A DNA stretch of 54,441 bases from assembly GCA_013811945.1 (NCBI GenBank), contig JACCUI010000116.1, positions 1 to 54,441 of the forward strand, in the 5' to 3' direction. The translations under genes and the position numbers were made by a program. The notes beneath the pieces were generated by a model that saw only the letters and a program-made list of their open reading frames with translations, searched no databases and was not told where the DNA came from. Source of the DNA: Pyrinomonadaceae bacterium. Its GTDB lineage: Bacteria; Acidobacteriota; Blastocatellia; Pyrinomonadales; Pyrinomonadaceae. This document shows, in pieces, positions 1-10,300 of this stretch; the first letter of the stretch is position 1; each line of letters opens with the position of its first letter.

Positions 1-1205
1 AGCTCAGCGGTCTCGATCTTTACCGGAATGCCGACGACCTTCAGATAATCGTAGATGACTCCAGCGTCATTCCTTTTTGCCACGCTGCTTCCGGAGATTT
101 TAAAGACTACCGACTTGGAAAAACGCAGCTGTGGTCCATCACCGTCCGGATCTCTGAACCCAGCCTCATCCAGCAATTTCTTCGACATTGCCGGATCGAA
201 GGAATAGATGTGTCCGGGCGTGTACGCCCAGGAATCCTCGGGCAAAATCGAGTGGGCAATCTTTCCTTGTCCGAGGAGTAGATCGCGGATCAGACTCTCG
301 CGATCGATGGCATGGGCAATGGCCTGTCGTACCCGAATATCGTTTAAGGGAGATTGCGTCGTATTGAACGTCAGCAGGTTCAAGTTGGAACCTTTGAATT
401 GCAGTACCTGAAGGTTTGGATCCCTTTCCAGCGACTTGACCGCATCAGGTGAAAGGTTGGTAGGCAGGGGGGCAATGTCGATGCGGCCGGATTGGAGTTC
501 TGCCTGGAGCGCATTGGTGTCGGCAATCACACGCACTCTGAGAGTCGGAAGTTTTGCCGGTCCTTGCCAGTACTCCGGGTAGGCCTCCAGGTCGACCACC
601 TGCTGCGAATTGTCGTAACGCACAAACTTGAATGGACCAGAGCCGAGCGGATGATCTTTCTGACCGGCATAACTGTCTTTCGGGATAATCGCCACCGGAA
701 CCAGATTGGTAAGCAATCCAACCCACGGCTTCGTCAGGGTGACGACCAGAGTTTTTGCATCTGGGGCTTCAACTCTCGTCACATAGCTTTTCTTGTTGTC
801 TCCCGATCCTTCATAAAAGCTGGCAGACTTGGCGAAGTTGCTGGACAAGACGAGGTCGAGCGTGTATTTGGCGTCGGCAGAAGTGAGCGGTCGTCCATCA
901 TGGAATTTGACTCCTTCCTGAAGCGTGAAGGTGTAAGTCAGTCCATCATCTGAGTGCTGAATGTTAGACGCCAGTTCCCCAACGTAGTCAAACTTCTCGT
1001 TCTTCTTCACGAGGGAATTGAACATTAGCGTTCGCACTCGCTCGCTCGCCGTATCAACCGAAGGGGAGCCGATGGGATCGATGGTGCGGATGTTATCCCC
1101 CAGCGCGATTACGAAGGCCCCGCTCTTTCGCCGGCAACCGGCCGGGAACAGCGCACCCATTAGCAGCAGAGAAAAAAGAGCAAGTATCGCTCTCCTGGCT
1201 ATCAT
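1..1205 (-). CDS. Peptide ABC transporter substrate-binding lipoprotein (SBP_bac_5 family), 3' end beyond window
   Basis: Reading the minus strand from the ATG at 1205-1203, the frame stays open to the window edge (about 401 residues seen). The N-terminus MIARRAILALFSLLLMGALF followed by PAGC is a lipoprotein signal with the likely lipidated Cys at residue 24, so the product should be membrane-anchored in the periplasm. Family hallmarks are GLTYTFTLQEGVKFHDG, HPLGSGPFKFV and DIRVRQAIAHAIDRE, typical of oligopeptide/nickel-binding proteins of the DppA/OppA type. The start codon overlaps the nagZ stop codon (ATGA, 1205-1202), which indicates translational coupling. Given the NagZ neighbour, muropeptide or other peptide capture is a reasonable inference, but the substrate cannot be read from sequence. 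Permease and ATPase genes, if linked, lie outside the window. Confidence 0.9.
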   Translation of the reverse strand, partial: MIARRAILALFSLLLMGALFPAGCRRKSGAFVIALGDNIRTIDPIGSPSVDTASERVRTLMFNSLVKKNEKFDYVGELASNIQHSDDGLTYTFTLQEGVKFHDGRPLTSADAKYTLDLVLSSNFAKSASFYEGSGDNKKSYVTRVEAPDAKTLVVTLTKPWVGLLTNLVPVAIIPKDSYAGQKDHPLGSGPFKFVRYDNSQQVVDLEAYPEYWQGPAKLPTLRVRVIADTNALQAELQSGRIDIAPLPTNLSPDAVKSLERDPNLQVLQFKGSNLNLLTFNTTQSPLNDIRVRQAIAHAIDRESLIRDLLLGQGKIAHSILPEDSWAYTPGHIYSFDPAMSKKLLDEAGFRDPDGDGPQLRFSKSVVFKISGSSVAKRNDAGVIYDYLKVVGIPVKIETAE

Positions 1206-2353
1206 AGGACTGTACCTCCGTACGTGTAGTTCAGTTTCTCGTTAAGCTCCTTAGTCTCGGCTGAGAGTGCTTGAAAGCGTTCTATGTCCAGCGGCAAGGG
1301 TTCTCTAATGATCTCCTTAGTGGCGGCGATGCGTGTTAGTGATGCGCGAATACGCCCTTCAGCGAGCTTGCCTGACTGCGCTGTTTTCAGGAGCGCGTGA
1401 TAACCGCGGCGAATCACGTCGGGACGGGCGCAAATGAGCATCATGTCTTCCCCGGCAACGAAGGCCCGGATAGCTGCTGCGTCAATATCGCAGTGGCGCG
1501 AGATCGCGCCCATCTCCAGGTCGTCTGTTACGACGAGATGCTGGTAACCCAACTCCTCGCGCAGCACCCGGGTCACGATGTTATGACTGAGCGAAGCAGG
1601 CTCGAGTAAGCCCCCGGCAAACTCCTGGCGGATATCGATGTTTGGGAAACCACCGTGACTCACCATAACGCAGCGAACTCGATCGTCTTTGCGTTGGAAT
1701 AGTTCTATGTAGGGGGCGAGGTCTTGCGCAATTAGATCGTCATGCGAGAGTTTGACCAACGGCATCTGCTCGTGTGAGTCAACTTCGCCTGCGCCGATAC
1801 CGGGAAAGTGTTTAAGACAGCCGATGATTCCAGTTTCCTGCAAGCCGCGCAGGTAGACGGTGGTGTAACCAAGGACCTCACCCGGGGAACGACCAAAAGA
1901 GCGTGAGTAAAGTCCGTTGGAAAGCAGGTCGCGCTCGTCAGTCATAATGGACATAACAGGCGCGAAGTTCATGTTGAAGCCCAGCATGCGAAGGACTTCA
2001 CCTGTGATACGGCCAAGCGAGCGGGACGCCGCGAGATCACCATGCTGGCGAATCGTACGGGCGGCCGGCATGGGTGTAAAAATCTTCCGCAGCCTATCGA
2101 CAAGTCCGCCTTCCTGATCGATACCCACGAGGGGCTCAACCGGAAGGAGTTCACGCACACCGTCCACCAGATTCCGCAACTGTTGCGGACTGGCAACGTT
2201 GCGGCCAAAGATAATGATCCCGCCGGGTCTTACTTCCTCGATCAGGGTGCGCGCCTCGGCGTCGAGTTCTGTGCCCGGAAGACCGATGAAGAAAAATTGT
2301 CCTACTTGTTGCTCGAGGGGGATGGAGTAAAGTGAATCCGATGGCATTTTCAA
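1202..2353 (-). CDS. nagZ: Beta-N-acetylhexosaminidase, glycoside hydrolase family 3 (NagZ-like)
   Basis: This 383-residue protein has the compact GH3 (beta/alpha)8 architecture of NagZ, without the second GH3 domain. Visible motifs are GGIIIFGRN, the substrate-binding GIDQEGG, LGFNMNFAPV, the loop KHFPGIGAGEVDSHEQMP carrying the Asp-Ser-His acid/base site, and VTDDLEMGAI with the nucleophile Asp. The family removes N-acetylglucosamine from muropeptides during cell-wall recycling, normally in the cytoplasm; no signal peptide is seen here. The stop overlaps the start of the downstream peptide-binding lipoprotein gene, so the two genes form one operon. A link between wall recycling and peptide uptake is inferred from that coupling. 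Confidence 0.92.
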   Translation of the reverse strand: MKMPSDSLYSIPLEQQVGQFFFIGLPGTELDAEARTLIEEVRPGGIIIFGRNVASPQQLRNLVDGVRELLPVEPLVGIDQEGGLVDRLRKIFTPMPAARTIRQHGDLAASRSLGRITGEVLRMLGFNMNFAPVMSIMTDERDLLSNGLYSRSFGRSPGEVLGYTTVYLRGLQETGIIGCLKHFPGIGAGEVDSHEQMPLVKLSHDDLIAQDLAPYIELFQRKDDRVRCVMVSHGGFPNIDIRQEFAGGLLEPASLSHNIVTRVLREELGYQHLVVTDDLEMGAISRHCDIDAAAIRAFVAGEDMMLICARPDVIRRGYHALLKTAQSGKLAEGRIRASLTRIAATKEIIREPLPLDIERFQALSAETKELNEKLNYTYGGTVL

Positions 2354-2796
2354 ATGAACAGTACAACCCTTCCTTCGTCATATCGCGCAGAGAGTTTAGC
2401 ATGAGAGAACTAGATAGTCAGAAAGCCATGCAACCGCGGAACCGGGAGCGATTTGAGGTTGGGTGAAAACCCGAAACGGCGGGGGTAATTTGCAAGTCAG
2501 GAAGGCGGACCCTCTCCCCGCCTCAAGCTGAGAGCCACTCAGCAAACCCGATATCCTCATCTGCTCATTTCAAGCTATACCAGTCCATCTCTTTCTTCGT
2601 TCTTGTTTTCGTCGTATGAGTCGGACAGCGTCCACCTTCCTGACCTGCAAGATAGCGGAGCTTGACCGTCCTTTTTGAGGATCGGGTCTTCGCTTGCGAC
2701 CGCAGCACGCTAAGTCTCGGGCCGGCTGCGTTTCACACTGCATGAAAGCCGAAGTTAATTATTTATCTTTCCTGCCTTAAGTAGTATAAAACCGAG
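2354..2796. other. Intergenic region between divergent nagZ and the Oar-like receptor
   Basis: About 440 bases separate two divergently transcribed genes, so promoters for both must lie here. No protein-coding gene is supported. The stretch around 2430-2525 is structured (see the separate entry). An A/T-rich block at about 2755-2790, including tagtataaa, could hold the receptor promoter -10 region, but I see no convincing paired -35 box. Confidence 0.5.
2440..2522 (+). promoter_or_regulatory. Structured leader upstream of the TonB receptor, weakly cobalamin-riboswitch-like
   Basis: The segment gggtgaaaacccgaaacggc (2461-2480), followed about 14 bases later by agtcagga, recalls two conserved boxes of cobalamin riboswitches in the right order. 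A stem can form between ggcgggg (2478-2484) and ccccgcc (2516-2522). The central GCCACTG-containing region of a full riboswitch is missing, so this may be a degenerate copy, a different structured leader or chance. Confidence 0.22.
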
Positions 2797-5700
2797 ATGC
2801 CTCAGGAAATCATGAACCAGGAAGTTTTTACCCGCGCATCGATCATTTCCTTTTTCTTCACATGTCTGTTGTTAAGTGGCGTTACCGAGGTGCGAGCTCA
2901 AGACACGGTCACCGGCGCCTTCGAGGGCATCGTGAGCGATAGCCAATCCGGAGTCGCAATAAAAGGTGCAGTCGTGGAGATTATCAACGAACAAACCGGA
3001 CTGAGTCACAGTCTCAATACCGACTTTCGAGGCCGCTTCTACCAGGGCTTGCTTATTCCCGGGATTTACCGAGTACGCGTATCAATGCCAGGGTATCAGA
3101 CTCGCGAAGTATTGCAGCGTTTGAAAATCACCTACACCGGTGAAGTCGTGCCGGTTCCGGTGGCGCTCGATCCAGCCCCGGCAACAGTGACGCCGACAGC
3201 ATCGCCGTCGCCAACGGTCACGCTGGGAGTTGAAGACACGGACGTTCGCAGCAGCATTGTTAGAAGTGATGGCCGGCGTGGCGGCTCCTTCAACGAAGAG
3301 GAGGTGTCGACGCTTCCACTCGGTGCGGCCACGCGTGTTCGCACCTTTGATGAGCTCACTCTCCTGCTACCTGGAATTGCTCCGCCGCCGCAAACACTCG
3401 GCAGCGTCGCCGGGCCGGGTGTCGGCGCAGGTGTCGGCTCAGCCGGCCAGTTTGCAGTCAATGGGTTAAGGTCGCGAGCTAACAATTTTACTGTGGACGG
3501 CTCCGACAATAACGACGAAGACATCGGGGTAAGACGGCAGGGTTTTGTGGCCCTCATTCCGCAACCCATCGAATCCATTAAAGAGTATCAAGTAATTACC
3601 CTGTTGGCGCCCGCACAGTTTGGACGAAACATCGGGGCCCAGGTGAACGCTGTATCAAAATCGGGTGGCAATGCTACCCACGGCACCGCCTACACTTTCT
3701 TCAATTCAAGTCAGCTTAACGCGCGCAACTTTTTCGATACGAACTTCGGAAACAGTGCTACGCCCCTCAGAGCACAGGGAAAACCTGTGCTGCTTAACGG
3801 CAGACCAGTAATAGTCACGAATCAAAGCGGAGAGGAAGACTCGTTTACTCTGACAACGGGAGGGCTGGTTTTGGGTGGTCCATTGGTGCCCAACGAGCCT
3901 GGGGGTTCGGGGCGAAGCATGTTCTATTTCATTTCAGCCGAAGGGCAGAACGTAAATGCGACCAAGGAGGAGAGCTTTGCCGTGCCTATGGTTGAGCAGC
4001 GTGGAATCTTCAGGAGTGGAGCTACCGGTCTCTCCGCCGATCCGTTCACGGGTCAGCCGGTGGTGAGCTTTCCCGCGACGGTAAGTGGCGATGCCATTTT
4101 CAGTCTCTATCCTTTTCCCAACAATCCCAATGGCATATACGGTACGAATACATTCACTCAGGTTTTGCCGGCGCGTCAACAAGGCAAAGTGCTCTCAGGG
4201 AAATTGGATGCCAACTTCAAATTTGGCCAGAGGCTGCAGAGCTTGACGTCGCGGTATAATTTTACCGATGATTTCAGGGATATCCCCGTAACCGGCGGCG
4301 CGGTGTTTTCTTCGATCCGGCCGAATGTGCGCACGCAGAACTTTTCCAACTTTCTCAATAGCGAACTCAGCTCGCCGAACAACACCACCAGAGTTTTCAA
4401 TCAGCTCAGAGCGTCTTACGGGCGCACGCGACTGGTCTTTGAGGAGTTGCGTGACCAGGAGTTTCTCCGCCCCAGCAGATTGGCTAGCACCTTTGGCCGA
4501 AACGAAAACTTGTTTTTGCTGAATGCACCTCTGAGAGTAAACGATACTCTCCCGGGCTCCGCCAATGTCCTCTATGACAGGTTCTTCAATTTCAACATTG
4601 AGGATATCCTCGGGCCAGTGGGTCAGGTTTCGATCGCTGGATTCAGTCCCGTAGGCGTTGACGTATTCAACTTCCCACAGCGGCGCGTGAATAACACTTA
4701 TCAACTGGCCGACACGCTCACGATGCGTTTCGGCAACCACGCCCTGACTTTTGGAGCAGACTTTCGCCGCTCGGAGCTTAATAGTGAACTCCCGGTCAAC
4801 GCCCGCCCGTTAATCACTTTTGGCGGAGCGCCGCGACTAAGAACGAATGCACAAGGCAGTCTCGAACTATCTGGGTTCATCAGCGCTGTCGATCTCGCAG
4901 CCGCGTCGGCTCCCAGCGGCTTCTTTCAAACAGTGACCCCCGGCGTCAGCTCCGCTATCAGTCTCCGCTATTACCAGTGGAACTATTTCGCTCAGGACGA
5001 ATGGCGCATGAGGCCGAACCTGACGTTATCACTGGGCCTGCGTTACGAATACAACACTCCGCCGCGTGAGACGGCCCGGCGTATTGAAAACACTTTTGCC
5101 GACCCGGCACTAGCCCTGGTGCCGGGTCTGCGAAGATTTCTAGATGGGCGAATGGAGATTTTTGACGCCGACAGAAATAACTTTGGTCCGCGGGTCGGTC
5201 TGGCTTATTCGCCTGCACTGTTTGGACCAAACCGGACCAGTGTCTTCCGTTTGGGTTACGGAATATTTTTTGATCAGGCCCTTGGAGCGGTTGTCAGCCA
5301 GTCGCGAAATGTTTTTCCAAACTTTTTAACGCTCAATTTAGCCGGCGGCATATCAACGCAGGCCGGCGTTGGCTTCGTCATAACCGATCCGAGTCTTCCG
5401 TTCTTCCCCTGTCGTGATAGCCAGGGATCTGTGAGATTCCTGCCGGTAACTCAACCAGGCACCTTGAACACGTTCAATTCGCAGATGTCTCTCAGCTGTC
5501 TGGTAAATATTAATACCTCTTTTCCCGGTGGCTTTGGTTTTACGTTGCCCGCGCGCGAATTGGAGATGCCCACGGCGCACCACTACGCTTTCACTTTCGA
5601 ACAACAGTTGCGCAACAACCTGGTTATGTCTTTGGGCTACGTCGGCACTCAAGGTCGTCATTTGCTTCGTCTGACCACGCCAAATTTGGGTCCCAATGCT

Positions 5701-6573
5701 TACCTTTTTCCTACGCGCATAAATGTCGTTGGCAATCAACCTAACGTTTCGGGTTTCGCGACCGGGCCGGGTCAGCGCATCCAACCAAACGGAGTGATCG
5801 TCGGCAGCCGGCCCACACCGACCGCCGGCGCAGTCAACATCTATGAAAGCTCCGCGAACTCACGTTACGACTCCATGCAGATGCATTTGCGCGGCCGCTT
5901 CCCCAAAGCTGTTCAATACCAGATTGCCTACACGTTATCTCGATCAATCGACGATGTTTCAGATGTGTTTGATCTTGCCGGCGCCTCGGCACTCCCGCAA
6001 AACAGTTTGACTTTCGCAGGTGAACGAGCACCTGCAAATTTCGACGCGCGCCACAGGCTTTCGTATAGCTTTGGATACGACCTGCCGGCGTTCGCTAACG
6101 CCAGCAGAGCAACTCGGTTACTCCTTGGTGGATTCCAGCTCGCCAGCCTGGGACGTTTTCAAAGTGGACAGCCTTTTACAGTTAACAACGTTTGGGACGT
6201 AAACCTTGACGGTAACCTGACCGATCGTTTGAACACCACTCAGGGGCTGGAAATTACCGGTGACGGGAGTCGCCCTTTAATTCTGGTAACGCCCGAACCC
6301 GCATCACTGGCAGCTCCAATCGGACAGGATGGTCAGATTGATCGTAATTCCTTTCGAGCAGGCAACATTCTGGAACTCGACCTGGCTCTGGTGAAGAGTT
6401 TTGCTTTTGCCACTCAGCAGCGACTAACCGTGCGCGCGGAGATCTTTAACTTAATAGACCGGGCGAATTTTGGCATTCCTATACGCTTCCTCGGCGCCGC
6501 GGGCTTCGGACGGGCTGTCGATACAATCACTCCCGGCCGGCGGATTCAGTTCGTACTGAAGTACTCGTTTTGA
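2797..6573 (+). CDS. Oar-like TonB-dependent outer-membrane receptor with carboxypeptidase-regulatory N-terminal domain
   Basis: The product is 1258 residues. A signal peptide with a long hydrophobic core (residues about 15-30) ends at VRAQ (residue 35). A carboxypeptidase-regulatory-like beta-sandwich follows (about 38-118, with TDFRGRFYQGLLIPG), then a proline/threonine-rich spacer. The plug region (about 165-300) contains VNGLRSRANNFTVDGSDNND and FGRNIGAQVNAVSKSGGN, and the rest is a large beta-barrel ending in the aromatic residue F (VLKYSF), as outer-membrane barrels do. Size and order match the Oar-type receptors that are greatly expanded in Acidobacteria and usually import glycans or peptides; the ligand is unknown. 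ATG 2797 gives the longest form; ATG 2812 (residue 6) is an equally good start. No TonB box could be assigned with certainty. Confidence 0.9.
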   Translation: MPQEIMNQEVFTRASIISFFFTCLLLSGVTEVRAQDTVTGAFEGIVSDSQSGVAIKGAVVEIINEQTGLSHSLNTDFRGRFYQGLLIPGIYRVRVSMPGYQTREVLQRLKITYTGEVVPVPVALDPAPATVTPTASPSPTVTLGVEDTDVRSSIVRSDGRRGGSFNEEEVSTLPLGAATRVRTFDELTLLLPGIAPPPQTLGSVAGPGVGAGVGSAGQFAVNGLRSRANNFTVDGSDNNDEDIGVRRQGFVALIPQPIESIKEYQVITLLAPAQFGRNIGAQVNAVSKSGGNATHGTAYTFFNSSQLNARNFFDTNFGNSATPLRAQGKPVLLNGRPVIVTNQSGEEDSFTLTTGGLVLGGPLVPNEPGGSGRSMFYFISAEGQNVNATKEESFAVPMVEQRGIFRSGATGLSADPFTGQPVVSFPATVSGDAIFSLYPFPNNPNGIYGTNTFTQVLPARQQGKVLSGKLDANFKFGQRLQSLTSRYNFTDDFRDIPVTGGAVFSSIRPNVRTQNFSNFLNSELSSPNNTTRVFNQLRASYGRTRLVFEELRDQEFLRPSRLASTFGRNENLFLLNAPLRVNDTLPGSANVLYDRFFNFNIEDILGPVGQVSIAGFSPVGVDVFNFPQRRVNNTYQLADTLTMRFGNHALTFGADFRRSELNSELPVNARPLITFGGAPRLRTNAQGSLELSGFISAVDLAAASAPSGFFQTVTPGVSSAISLRYYQWNYFAQDEWRMRPNLTLSLGLRYEYNTPPRETARRIENTFADPALALVPGLRRFLDGRMEIFDADRNNFGPRVGLAYSPALFGPNRTSVFRLGYGIFFDQALGAVVSQSRNVFPNFLTLNLAGGISTQAGVGFVITDPSLPFFPCRDSQGSVRFLPVTQPGTLNTFNSQMSLSCLVNINTSFPGGFGFTLPARELEMPTAHHYAFTFEQQLRNNLVMSLGYVGTQGRHLLRLTTPNLGPNAYLFPTRINVVGNQPNVSGFATGPGQRIQPNGVIVGSRPTPTAGAVNIYESSANSRYDSMQMHLRGRFPKAVQYQIAYTLSRSIDDVSDVFDLAGASALPQNSLTFAGERAPANFDARHRLSYSFGYDLPAFANASRATRLLLGGFQLASLGRFQSGQPFTVNNVWDVNLDGNLTDRLNTTQGLEITGDGSRPLILVTPEPASLAAPIGQDGQIDRNSFRAGNILELDLALVKSFAFATQQRLTVRAEIFNLIDRANFGIPIRFLGAAGFGRAVDTITPGRRIQFVLKYSF

Positions 6574-6706
6574 GCGTTTGGACGGAAGGCGCGCTGCCGG
6601 GTGCATAGACCATCCTGCCTACCACAAGGAAAATCGCTTCGCTCATAGGGGGCCAGCCTTATCCATGGCGTCGGGCAGTCGGAAAAAGGGTTGTGCGAGC
6701 GGCACG

Positions 6707-6879
6707 ATGCAGTATCTCGGCTGTTTGCGGCGTAACCCCAACGATGCGCCAAACAGAACTTTGCCGGTTACGACTTCTGGCTGGGAAAACTCAATGAGTT
6801 CAACGGCAATTTCGTCAACTCCGAGATGGTCAAAGGGTTCACCGTCTCCGGCCAATACCAGCAAAGATTCGGACCTAAC
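6707..6879 (+). pseudogene. Relic of a DUF4214 domain C-terminus, frameshifted
   Basis: Translation from 6707 gives MQYLGCLRRNPNDAP. A one-base frame change near 6752-6755 then gives GYDFWLGKLNEFNGNFVNSE and ends at QQRFGP with a stop at 6877. This closely parallels the end of the larger pseudogene at 10620-10795 (MQYLGYLRRNPNDAP, then NGNFVNTEMVKAF and KQRFGP). It is therefore the decayed tail of a second DUF4214 surface protein; the rest of that gene is missing. The fragment has no start or expression signals of its own. Confidence 0.75.
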
Positions 6880-6898
6880 AGGCTGCTGAAATACTAAG

Positions 6899-6976
6899 AA
6901 CGATCCACGAAACACACGAAGCGGCACGAAAAGAGCCCCTTAGTTTGAGTCATTTCGTGTGCTTCGTGGATCGCCT
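6899..6976. repeat. Dispersed inverted repeat of the cgatccacgaa family
   Basis: The left arm, beginning cgatccacgaaacacacgaa (6901), is mirrored about 35 bases later by tttcgtgtgcttcgtggatcg-type sequence ending near 6974. The same word family recurs at 21437-21530 and 27503-27585, always between genes, so this is a genome-wide intergenic repeat that can form a hairpin. Confidence 0.75.
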
Positions 6977-7130
6977 TATTCTCGAGAATGGACCACCATT
7001 TTTTCAGCCGCCTTCTAAGAGATAAGTCTGCTCTTCTTTCCGAACAGCAACAGCGCCGAACACGCGTGTCCGTTCCCGTATCACAAAACTTCAGGAGCCC
7101 GTGCTGAATGCGCCAGGAATTGTAGTAGGC

Positions 7131-7286
7131 CTCTCATTCACACCCTGCTTTAGCTGGGTGATAGTGAGGAGCGAGCGCTCTTGCCATAACCGTTTGAACG
7201 GTTAGGCAGCGCAACGAAAACCGTTAAAACGGTTCGTTAGATTCGTCGGTCTACCGGCACCCAGCTAAAGCAGGGTGTGATGAGAA
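7131..7286. repeat. Nested inverted-repeat element (MITE/REP-like), about 155 bases
   Basis: Two 27-28 base arms at 7133-7160 and 7258-7284 are inverted copies differing by a single-base gap. Each arm contains caccctgctttagctgggtg (or its complement), itself an imperfect hairpin. The interior holds two further short palindromes, aaccgtttgaacggtt (7188-7203) and aaccgttaaaacggtt (7219-7234). No transposase gene is present, so it would have to be a non-autonomous mobile element or a structured RNA. The remaining bases between the receptor and the pseudogene hold nothing else I can support. Confidence 0.6.
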
Positions 7287-7385
7287 GCCCCGGCTTATGC
7301 CTTCTCCCCTACCTTGGACACGCGGTCTCCAAACTTGGAACACCGAGCACCCTCGCAAACGTCATCCAGCTAACGGCATTGGAAA

Positions 7386-10300
7386 GTGTTTAGTGTGCGT
7401 GCCGCCGGCAGCGGCTACCCATCAATTAAAGCGATAAATGGTCACGAGGTTCCGACTTCTTATGCGGGTCCTGAGAATCTGCAAGCTGCGTTGGAGCAGA
7501 ATCGGGCCGAGCCCGTAAGTCTGGCAGCCGCTGATTTCGATGAAGACGGTGTACCAGACCTCGTGACTGGCTACTCACACGATGGTCGCGGCATCGTCTC
7601 TCTGCGACGAGGCAATGTTGATTCCATTTACCCCAATAGTCCCGAGGCCAAACAAAGAGAGATTACCGGCAACTTCATAACTGCTCCATTTCTTTCGCCT
7701 GCTCATGTCTTTCAGGTACCAATTGCCCCTGACTTCATCGGCACTGGCGATTTCGACGCGGACGGTCACTGGGACGTGGTGGTAGCTGCGCGTGGCAAAG
7801 AGTTTTTATCACTCTTGCGCGGTAACGGGCGGGGCAATTTTGAAGTGCCGAATGACATCCGCTTGCCCGGGGCTGTGACCGCGCTAATCACCGGCGAGAT
7901 CAATCGGGCCGACGGTCTCGCGGACGTGTTGGTTACCGTCGATGGGGAAGGTGGAGCAAAGGCTTTGGTTTACGAAGGGCCCGCCGGCGCACTCAAGACC
8001 CCACCGGAGAGTTCCGACTCCCGGCGCCCGCGAACTCCCTGGCGCTGGGGCAGTTGAGTTCCGCCTACACGATCGACCTGGCCGTCGCCGCCGGTTCGGA
8101 GTTGTTGCTCGTGTACGGTCGTGATCGAAAATTGACTCTCCCACTCAAGGAACAAGAGTCAGTTCGGCCGGCACGCGTCGAGCGCCGTTCTTTCACCGGC
8201 GCGGTGAAGTCGGTGGTGATTGGCAGGTTCGACGAGAGCCCGTGGTCAGAGATCGCAGCACTCGTCGCGGGCGGCGAGGTTCAGCTGCTGAGTCGTGGCG
8301 TAGCGAAGCGGCGAGGCCGAGGCAAGGAACCACTTTTCGCGGAGTGGATGAAACGCGAACTCCCGTCACCAGGGCCAGCGGCCGAGCGGTTGATCGTCGC
8401 GAACGTCTCCACATCCGCCGCAGACGATTTATTGGTGCTCGATTCTTCGGATGGGCAAGTGCGTATCTTGCGGGCTGGGCGGGAGAGTAAATCGTCCGTC
8501 GGCCCACCTGCTCGGAATGAAGGATTCGCAGCACGAATCATTATCGTTGACCGTGGGACTTGCTGAAACGGTGGCGGTGCTGCCTATGCAGCTTGACACT
8601 GATGCTTTGACGGATCTCGTGATGTTGCGGCAGAACGAGATTGAGCCGGCAGTGGTGCTGACGGCGTCAACTGCCAGGCTTGGGGCCGGCGCAGACTTTG
8701 CGCAAACATCGAAACTGGCCGCGAAGCTCGACAACGAAGAATGGCGTGCCGCTGCTTCCGCCGCTGGCGATCTGCAAGAGTCTCATCGCAATTCGGCACG
8801 AAGGGCGGCGCCACCCGGTCGACGCCTCGCGTAAAGCCGAGCGCCAAAGAAGAACAAACAATACGTCCGCTGGCGCCCAGCTGCCCGTCGTCGTCGATCA
8901 ATGTTGGGCAGACTATCGACGGAACGCTAGCTACGACTGACTGCTTTCTCGACGATGGGAGCTATGTGGATTTTTACACTTTCACCGGTACGGCCGGGCA
9001 GCAGGTGTCGATCACTTTGAACTCGGTGTCTATGTCGATGCTGACTCGGTCGACATCTATGTCAATTCTAACGTCATCGCTTTTAATGGTCGGAGTGGTG
9101 TCCGTATTCCCGATGCTAACGGCATTCTCAATGACAGCGACAATTCCGGAAGGCTCATTAACCTCGACTTAAACTACATTTTCGGCAACTCCAGCCGAGC
9201 AGTCGACCTGGGCTTTGAGGGGATTACACCTAACGATCCGGGTGACGTGGATGGCGGCGCTAATTTGCAACAGAACTTTCCGGATCTCGCCTCCTCTACG
9301 ATAGCGCTCCACGAAGGCCCGCAGGAAGTTGGCGCTCCGGCAAATGCCGCCCTGACCAATGTCAGAGGAACGCTTAACAGTTCACCGAATACGAACTTTA
9401 CCGTGCACTGGTACTTTAGCGACGATGCACAATGCATCGCGGGTCAAGCAGGAAGCAGACCCCTTGTCTTTGACCGGATTGCGAATGTGAACACAGATGG
9501 AAGCGGTAACGCGCCATTCATAATACCGTTCAACTTTCCCGCCGGAATCACCAGGGGAATCATAAACTGTTCGGCCACCGACCCTCAGGGCAATACATCA
9601 GAGTATTCCGCCTGCTTCTCGGTGGTCGCCGGGGGAACCCCCACACCTACGCCCACGCCGGCACCGATGACGATTCAATTCAGCTCAGCCGTCGCGAGTG
9701 TGAGTGAAAACGGTGGCAGCGCGACTGTGACTGTGAATCGCTTCGGCAACAACTCCGGAGTGGCCACGGTCGACTATGCCACCAGCGACCTTGCAGGGCT
9801 GGCCGATTGCAATGCACTGAACTCGGGTAAAGCCTCATCACGCTGCGACTATGCTACAGCAATCGGGCGGCTGCGCTTTGCCGCCGGTGAAAGCTCCAAG
9901 CCTATCTCTGTGCTCATCGTTGACGACGGCTATGGAGAAGGCGACGAGCAATTCCACATCATTCTCAGCAACGCCGTGGGTGCGAATCTGGGGGCGTCCA
10001 GCACCGCTACGGTTACTATCAATGACAACGAGACGGCAAACGGAGGAAATCCGATCAACCAGCCAGGCTTCTTCGTGCGCGAGCACTACCTGGATTTCTT
10101 TAGTCGAGAGCCTGACCCCAGCGGCCTGGCCTTCTGGACTAATGAGATCACTTCTTGTGGAACCGATACGGCTTGCATTGAGCTGAAGCGCACCAACGTG
10201 TCGGCGGCCTTCTTCCTCTCGATCGAGTTTCAGCAGACGGGTTATTTGGTCTACCGGATGTACAAAGCCGCCTACGGCGGCACCCCTGTGCCGGTAAGGT

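Noticed and set aside
3132-3578. Long minus-strand frame inside the TonB receptor gene
   Set aside because: It is antisense to a clearly coding region and has the low-complexity composition of a shadow frame.
8741-9172. An independent gene within the surface-protein pseudogene
   Set aside because: Its ends are shadow frames; only the middle matches the pre-peptidase-like domain continuing from the broken parent gene.
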